Origin: Mesorhizobium_B sp963522145
GTDB lineage: Bacteria; Pseudomonadota; Alphaproteobacteria; Rhizobiales; Rhizobiaceae
Reading direction: 5' to 3'
Assembly: GCA_963522145.1 (NCBI GenBank)
Contig: CAUQXI010000004.1
Location: forward strand, 1-64,000
DNA length: 64,000 bases
Shown: in pieces, positions 61,060 through 64,000 of the stretch
Numbering within the stretch: position 1 is the first letter of the stretch
Layout: each line of letters begins with the position of its first letter
Notes under the pieces: generated by a model
Database searches by the model: none
What the model was told of the DNA's origin: nothing
Seen by the model: the letters and a program-made list of their open reading frames with translations, nothing else
Made by a program: the position numbers and the translations under genes

Positions 61060-62901
61060 TTATGCCGTCTCTTGCCCGGTCAAGGCACGTGCGGTGCGGC
61101 TGCCCAGATAGGCGGCGACCACGGCCGGGTCCTTCTGCACCTCGGCCGGCGTGCCATCCGCGATGACCCGGCCGCGATCGATCACCACCACGCGCTCGCA
61201 CAGCCCCATCACCAGCCGCATATCATGCTCGATGAGGATGATGCCGATTCGCCGCGCCGTGCGCACAGCCGAAAGGATCGAGACGAGCTCGGCGGTTTCC
61301 ACCGCGTTCATGCCGGCGGCCGGCTCGTCGAGCAGCAGATAGCCCGGTTTGAGCGCGAGCGCCCGCGCCACTTCCAGCCGGCGTCGCTGGCCGTAAGCCA
61401 AGCTCGCGGCAGGCTGGTGCGCGAGTTTCTCCAGCCCCATCAAGGCAAGTTCGCGCATCGCCGCGCCTTCCGCCCGGGCCAGGCCGGGCTCGACCTCGCG
61501 CGCTGCGACCATGACATTTTCCATCACGGTCATGCGCGGAAAGATGCGGATGTTCTGGAAGGTGCGGGCAACGCCGGAGCGCGCAAAGGCGAAAGCTGAG
61601 GGACGGCGAAGCTGGCGCCCGATGGAAACGGTTCCTCCCGTCGGCCGCACGTCTCCGGCGAGCATGTTCAGCAGCGTCGTCTTGCCCGCGCCGTTCGGAC
61701 CGATGATGCCGGTGATGGCATCGGGCGCGAAGTTCAGCGAGACGTTGTCCACGGCAACAACGCCGGCATAACGGCGCGACACCCCGTCGGCGACGATGCG
61801 CGCATCCGCCTGACCGGCGCCTTGCGGAACAGCAGCGGCGGCAACCGGCGCCATCCGGCGGCGCAAGAGATTGAGCTCGCGGTCGCCTAGCAGGCCCATC
61901 GGCCGGCGCCAGATGACCAGGATCATCGCGATGGCGAGTACGCCCTGGGTCAGCCCGAAAAAGACCGGCAGCTGCAGCCCGAGGAACTGGCCGCCGCCTT
62001 CTAAGCGGCGGACGATCTCGACCACTGCGATCGTCACGACCACGCCGGCGAATGCGCCGAGAGAGGATGTCATGCCGCCCACGATCAGCATGGCCAGCAG
62101 CGTGAAACCGAGATCGAAATAGAAGTCGCGCGGCGAGAACGCCCCGAGAAACTGCGCCATCATCGCCCCGGCCGCCATCGCCGCCACGACGCTCAGCACC
62201 CATGACGCGAGCCGCGCGGTGCGATGATCGACGCCGACTGCCGCCGCACCGCGCTCGTCATCAGAGGCTGCACGCGCGCCGAGGCCGAACGCGCTTTCCT
62301 TGAACAGGCGCGCCGCGACAAGCGTCAGGCTCGCCACCGCTATCGCGGTCCACAGCCCGACATCGCGCGGCACGCCATAAAAGGGCTGGCTGCCGCGCGT
62401 GATGCTCCGGCTCGCGACCAGCAGCGTATACACGATGATCAGCAGTGCCAGGGTCGCGATGGACGCGCTCGAACCCGACAGGCGCAGCAGCGGCGTGCCG
62501 GTCAAGAGCCCGACGAGGATCGCAAGGATCAGCACGACGACCAGCGCTCCCAGAAAGGGCAGCTGATAGCCGGCGAGAAAGTCGGGGAGGTCGCGCAGCG
62601 TCGTCCGCTGGAGTGCAGCCGGCAGCGTCAGGATGCCGGTCGCATAGGCGCCCAGCCCCATGAACGCGGCATGCCCGAAGGAAACGATGCCGGTGTTCCC
62701 CGAGAAGATCTGCAGCCCCAGCACCGCCGTGAGCATGATGGCGGCGTAGGTGAGGACGCGCTGCGTCGCCGCATTGCCGAAGAAATAGGCCGCGGCGCCC
62801 ACCAGAAGCAGCGCCGCCACCATGCAGAGCGCGTCGGCGCCCGCGTTGCGGAGCGCCGCGGGCAGGCGTGATCCGCTTTCTGGCCGGGGCGGCGCCACCA
62901 C
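61060..62901 (-). CDS. Liv-type permease-ATPase fusion (LivM-LivG), importer 6
   Basis: 613 residues from GTG 62901 (GAGGGGGA upstream). Residues about 25-340 are a LivM-type permease (GLQIFSGNTGIVSFGHAAFMG, GGMTSSLGAFAG) and about 365-613 a LivG-type ATPase with Walker A GPNGAGKTT, signature LAYGQRRRLEVARAL and Walker B LLLDEPAAGMN. LivM-LivG fusions are known and functional. With LivH, LivF and the binding protein it makes a complete importer. Confidence 0.92.
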   Translation of the reverse strand: MVAPPRPESGSRLPAALRNAGADALCMVAALLLVGAAAYFFGNAATQRVLTYAAIMLTAVLGLQIFSGNTGIVSFGHAAFMGLGAYATGILTLPAALQRTTLRDLPDFLAGYQLPFLGALVVVLILAILVGLLTGTPLLRLSGSSASIATLALLIIVYTLLVASRSITRGSQPFYGVPRDVGLWTAIAVASLTLVAARLFKESAFGLGARAASDDERGAAAVGVDHRTARLASWVLSVVAAMAAGAMMAQFLGAFSPRDFYFDLGFTLLAMLIVGGMTSSLGAFAGVVVTIAVVEIVRRLEGGGQFLGLQLPVFFGLTQGVLAIAMILVIWRRPMGLLGDRELNLLRRRMAPVAAAAVPQGAGQADARIVADGVSRRYAGVVAVDNVSLNFAPDAITGIIGPNGAGKTTLLNMLAGDVRPTGGTVSIGRQLRRPSAFAFARSGVARTFQNIRIFPRMTVMENVMVAAREVEPGLARAEGAAMRELALMGLEKLAHQPAASLAYGQRRRLEVARALALKPGYLLLDEPAAGMNAVETAELVSILSAVRTARRIGIILIEHDMRLVMGLCERVVVIDRGRVIADGTPAEVQKDPAVVAAYLGSRTARALTGQETA

Positions 62902-62907
62902 TCCCCC

Positions 62908-64000
62908 TCACCTTGCCGCGAAACGCGCAGGGGAAAACGGATTGAGGATCGGCTGCTCGCCCTCAAGCACGAGCCTGGCAATCGCCTCACCCACCGCTGG
63001 ACCGGTTTTGAAGCCGTGCCCTGACGAACCGGCTGAAACCACCAGCCCTTCGACGCCGGGCATCGAACCGATCACGGGCAGGTCGTCGGGGCTCATGTCG
63101 TAAAGCCCGGCATAGCCGGGCCGGATGCCGAGATCGGCCATCGCCGGCACCCGATCGGCGAAAGTCTCGAGGATATCCACCGACTCGGACTCGTCGACGC
63201 CTTCCATATAGTTGTCCGGATCCTCGACAAGACGCGGGCGCACCACCTCGTCATGCCGCATGCCGGTGCCGCCGCCCGCCCAGGTGCCGGCGAGGATGAC
63301 GCCTTCGTTGTCAGGCCGCGCATAGTTTCGCGAGATGTCGTCGCACCAGGCGAAGGGCATCACGCTCGTGGCTTTGCCATGCGCATCGAGAACCGCCATC
63401 GGATGGCGCTCGATATGCAGCGGAAGGTCGAGACCAACCGTTCCCAGCAGGCGGCGCGTCCAGGGACCGGCGGCAAGCACCACCGTGTCGGCTTCCAGGC
63501 GGGTGCCGTCCGCGCATTCGATCCCTGTGATCCGCTCGCCGGTTTTTACGAGGCGGGTAACCAGCGTGTTCTGCACGATCCTCGCGCCGCTGGCCCTGGC
63601 CGCCTTCGCGATGGCATTGGTCGCGCCGAAGGCATCGGCATAGCCGTATTCGGGCTCCCAGATCGCCAGCGCCACGTCATCGGTCGTGAAGCCCGGCGCG
63701 GCATCCGCGAATGCGCGCGGCGTCAATGTCTCCATCCGCGCGCCTTCGCCCCGGATGCGCTCGGCCGCGGCCGACCAGTCTGCCTCGCTGTCCTTGCCGC
63801 AGACCCACATCATTCCGATCTGCGTGACGAACGAGCCTTCGCCTGCAATCTCCGGCAAGGCGACAAGGATCTCGCGCCCACGGATCGAAAGCTGGGAGAG
63901 TTCCGGTAGCAGGTAAAAAGCGTGGAGAAGGGCTGACGACTTGCCTGACGGGCCTCCCGCGGGATGCGTCTGCTCGACCAGCGCAACATCCGCACCCATC
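62908..64000 (-). CDS. FAD-dependent DadA-like amino-acid oxidase/dehydrogenase (cut by window edge)
   Basis: The last 364 or so residues are in the window; the N-terminal FAD motif lies beyond the right edge, so the ATG at 63999 is internal. The visible part begins with the second strand of the FAD fold (GADVALVEQ), then GPSGKSSALLHAF, and ends with the C-terminal dinucleotide-domain motif (GYAGLYDMSPDDLPVIG, SAGSSGHGFKTGPAVGE) typical of the DadA/glycine oxidase/sarcosine oxidase family. It oxidises an amine or secondary amine. As first gene before a Liv importer and ornithine cyclodeaminase, it may cleave an opine-like or N-substituted amino acid to release ornithine. Confidence 0.87.
   Translation of the reverse strand, partial: MGADVALVEQTHPAGGPSGKSSALLHAFYLLPELSQLSIRGREILVALPEIAGEGSFVTQIGMMWVCGKDSEADWSAAAERIRGEGARMETLTPRAFADAAPGFTTDDVALAIWEPEYGYADAFGATNAIAKAARASGARIVQNTLVTRLVKTGERITGIECADGTRLEADTVVLAAGPWTRRLLGTVGLDLPLHIERHPMAVLDAHGKATSVMPFAWCDDISRNYARPDNEGVILAGTWAGGGTGMRHDEVVRPRLVEDPDNYMEGVDESESVDILETFADRVPAMADLGIRPGYAGLYDMSPDDLPVIGSMPGVEGLVVSAGSSGHGFKTGPAVGEAIARLVLEGEQPILNPFSPARFAAR

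Overview
The window is about 64 kb of GC-rich DNA with tightly packed, frequently overlapping genes. It has six high-affinity ABC importers, Agrobacterium-like ornithine cyclodeaminase, and LacI/GntR/IclR/TetR/ROK regulators. This points to an alphaproteobacterium of the Rhizobiales type (Mesorhizobium, Aminobacter or relatives); the genus is inference. I see no rRNA, tRNA, CRISPR array, transposase or replication origin. The whole window is catabolic: six uptake-plus-degradation modules side by side, five of them with a recognisable local regulator.

Module 1 (1-14090). A PdxA-like gene leaves the window on the left, divergent from one long operon. The operon encodes an aldehyde dehydrogenase, three beta-hydroxyacid dehydrogenases, a histidinol-dehydrogenase-like enzyme, an amidohydrolase-type lactonase, an SDR, an unknown helical protein and a metallo-beta-lactamase-fold hydrolase. 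It ends in a sugar-type ABC importer whose ATPase is fused to a permease. The enzyme set suggests oxidation of a small polyol, sugar acid or lactone by a route I cannot name.

Module 2 (14305-21848). A ROK regulator and an SGNH hydrolase are transcribed away from a ribose-type ABC importer that is followed by a second, paralogous SGNH hydrolase. The shared control region has a sigma70-like promoter and an inverted repeat.

Module 3 (22034-35888). This is an aromatic-degradation cluster built around hydroxyquinol: TetR regulator, two-component flavin monooxygenase with its reductase, hydroxyquinol-type intradiol dioxygenase, a tautomerase-like protein, a Liv-type ABC importer, maleylacetate reductase, a second (single-component) phenol-hydroxylase-like monooxygenase, an IclR regulator and a 3-oxoadipate-type CoA-transferase. 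Two copies of the inverted repeat AATTGAA-N5-TTCAAT(T/A) mark probable TetR operators.

Module 4 (36008-48398). Two divergent operons share an AT-rich control region at 44270-44654. Leftward: a ribose-type ABC importer with an unusual membrane-anchored TPR protein between its two permease genes, an enoyl-CoA-hydratase-like protein and a GMC oxidoreductase. Rightward: a second GMC oxidoreductase, a LacI regulator and a lactonase-type amidohydrolase.

Module 5 (48514-56985). An ABC importer, a GntR/FCD regulator, an L-rhamnose-mutarotase-like protein, a UxaA-family dehydratase and an L-fucose-dehydrogenase-like aldo/keto reductase form a 6-deoxyhexose-type (fucose/rhamnose) module. Four related TAATATA-containing operator candidates lie before its transcription units.

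Module 6 (57147-64000). A leftward operon encodes a DadA-like FAD oxidase (cut by the right edge), a complete Liv-type importer with a permease-ATPase fusion, and ornithine cyclodeaminase. It suggests use of an ornithine- or opine-like amino compound.
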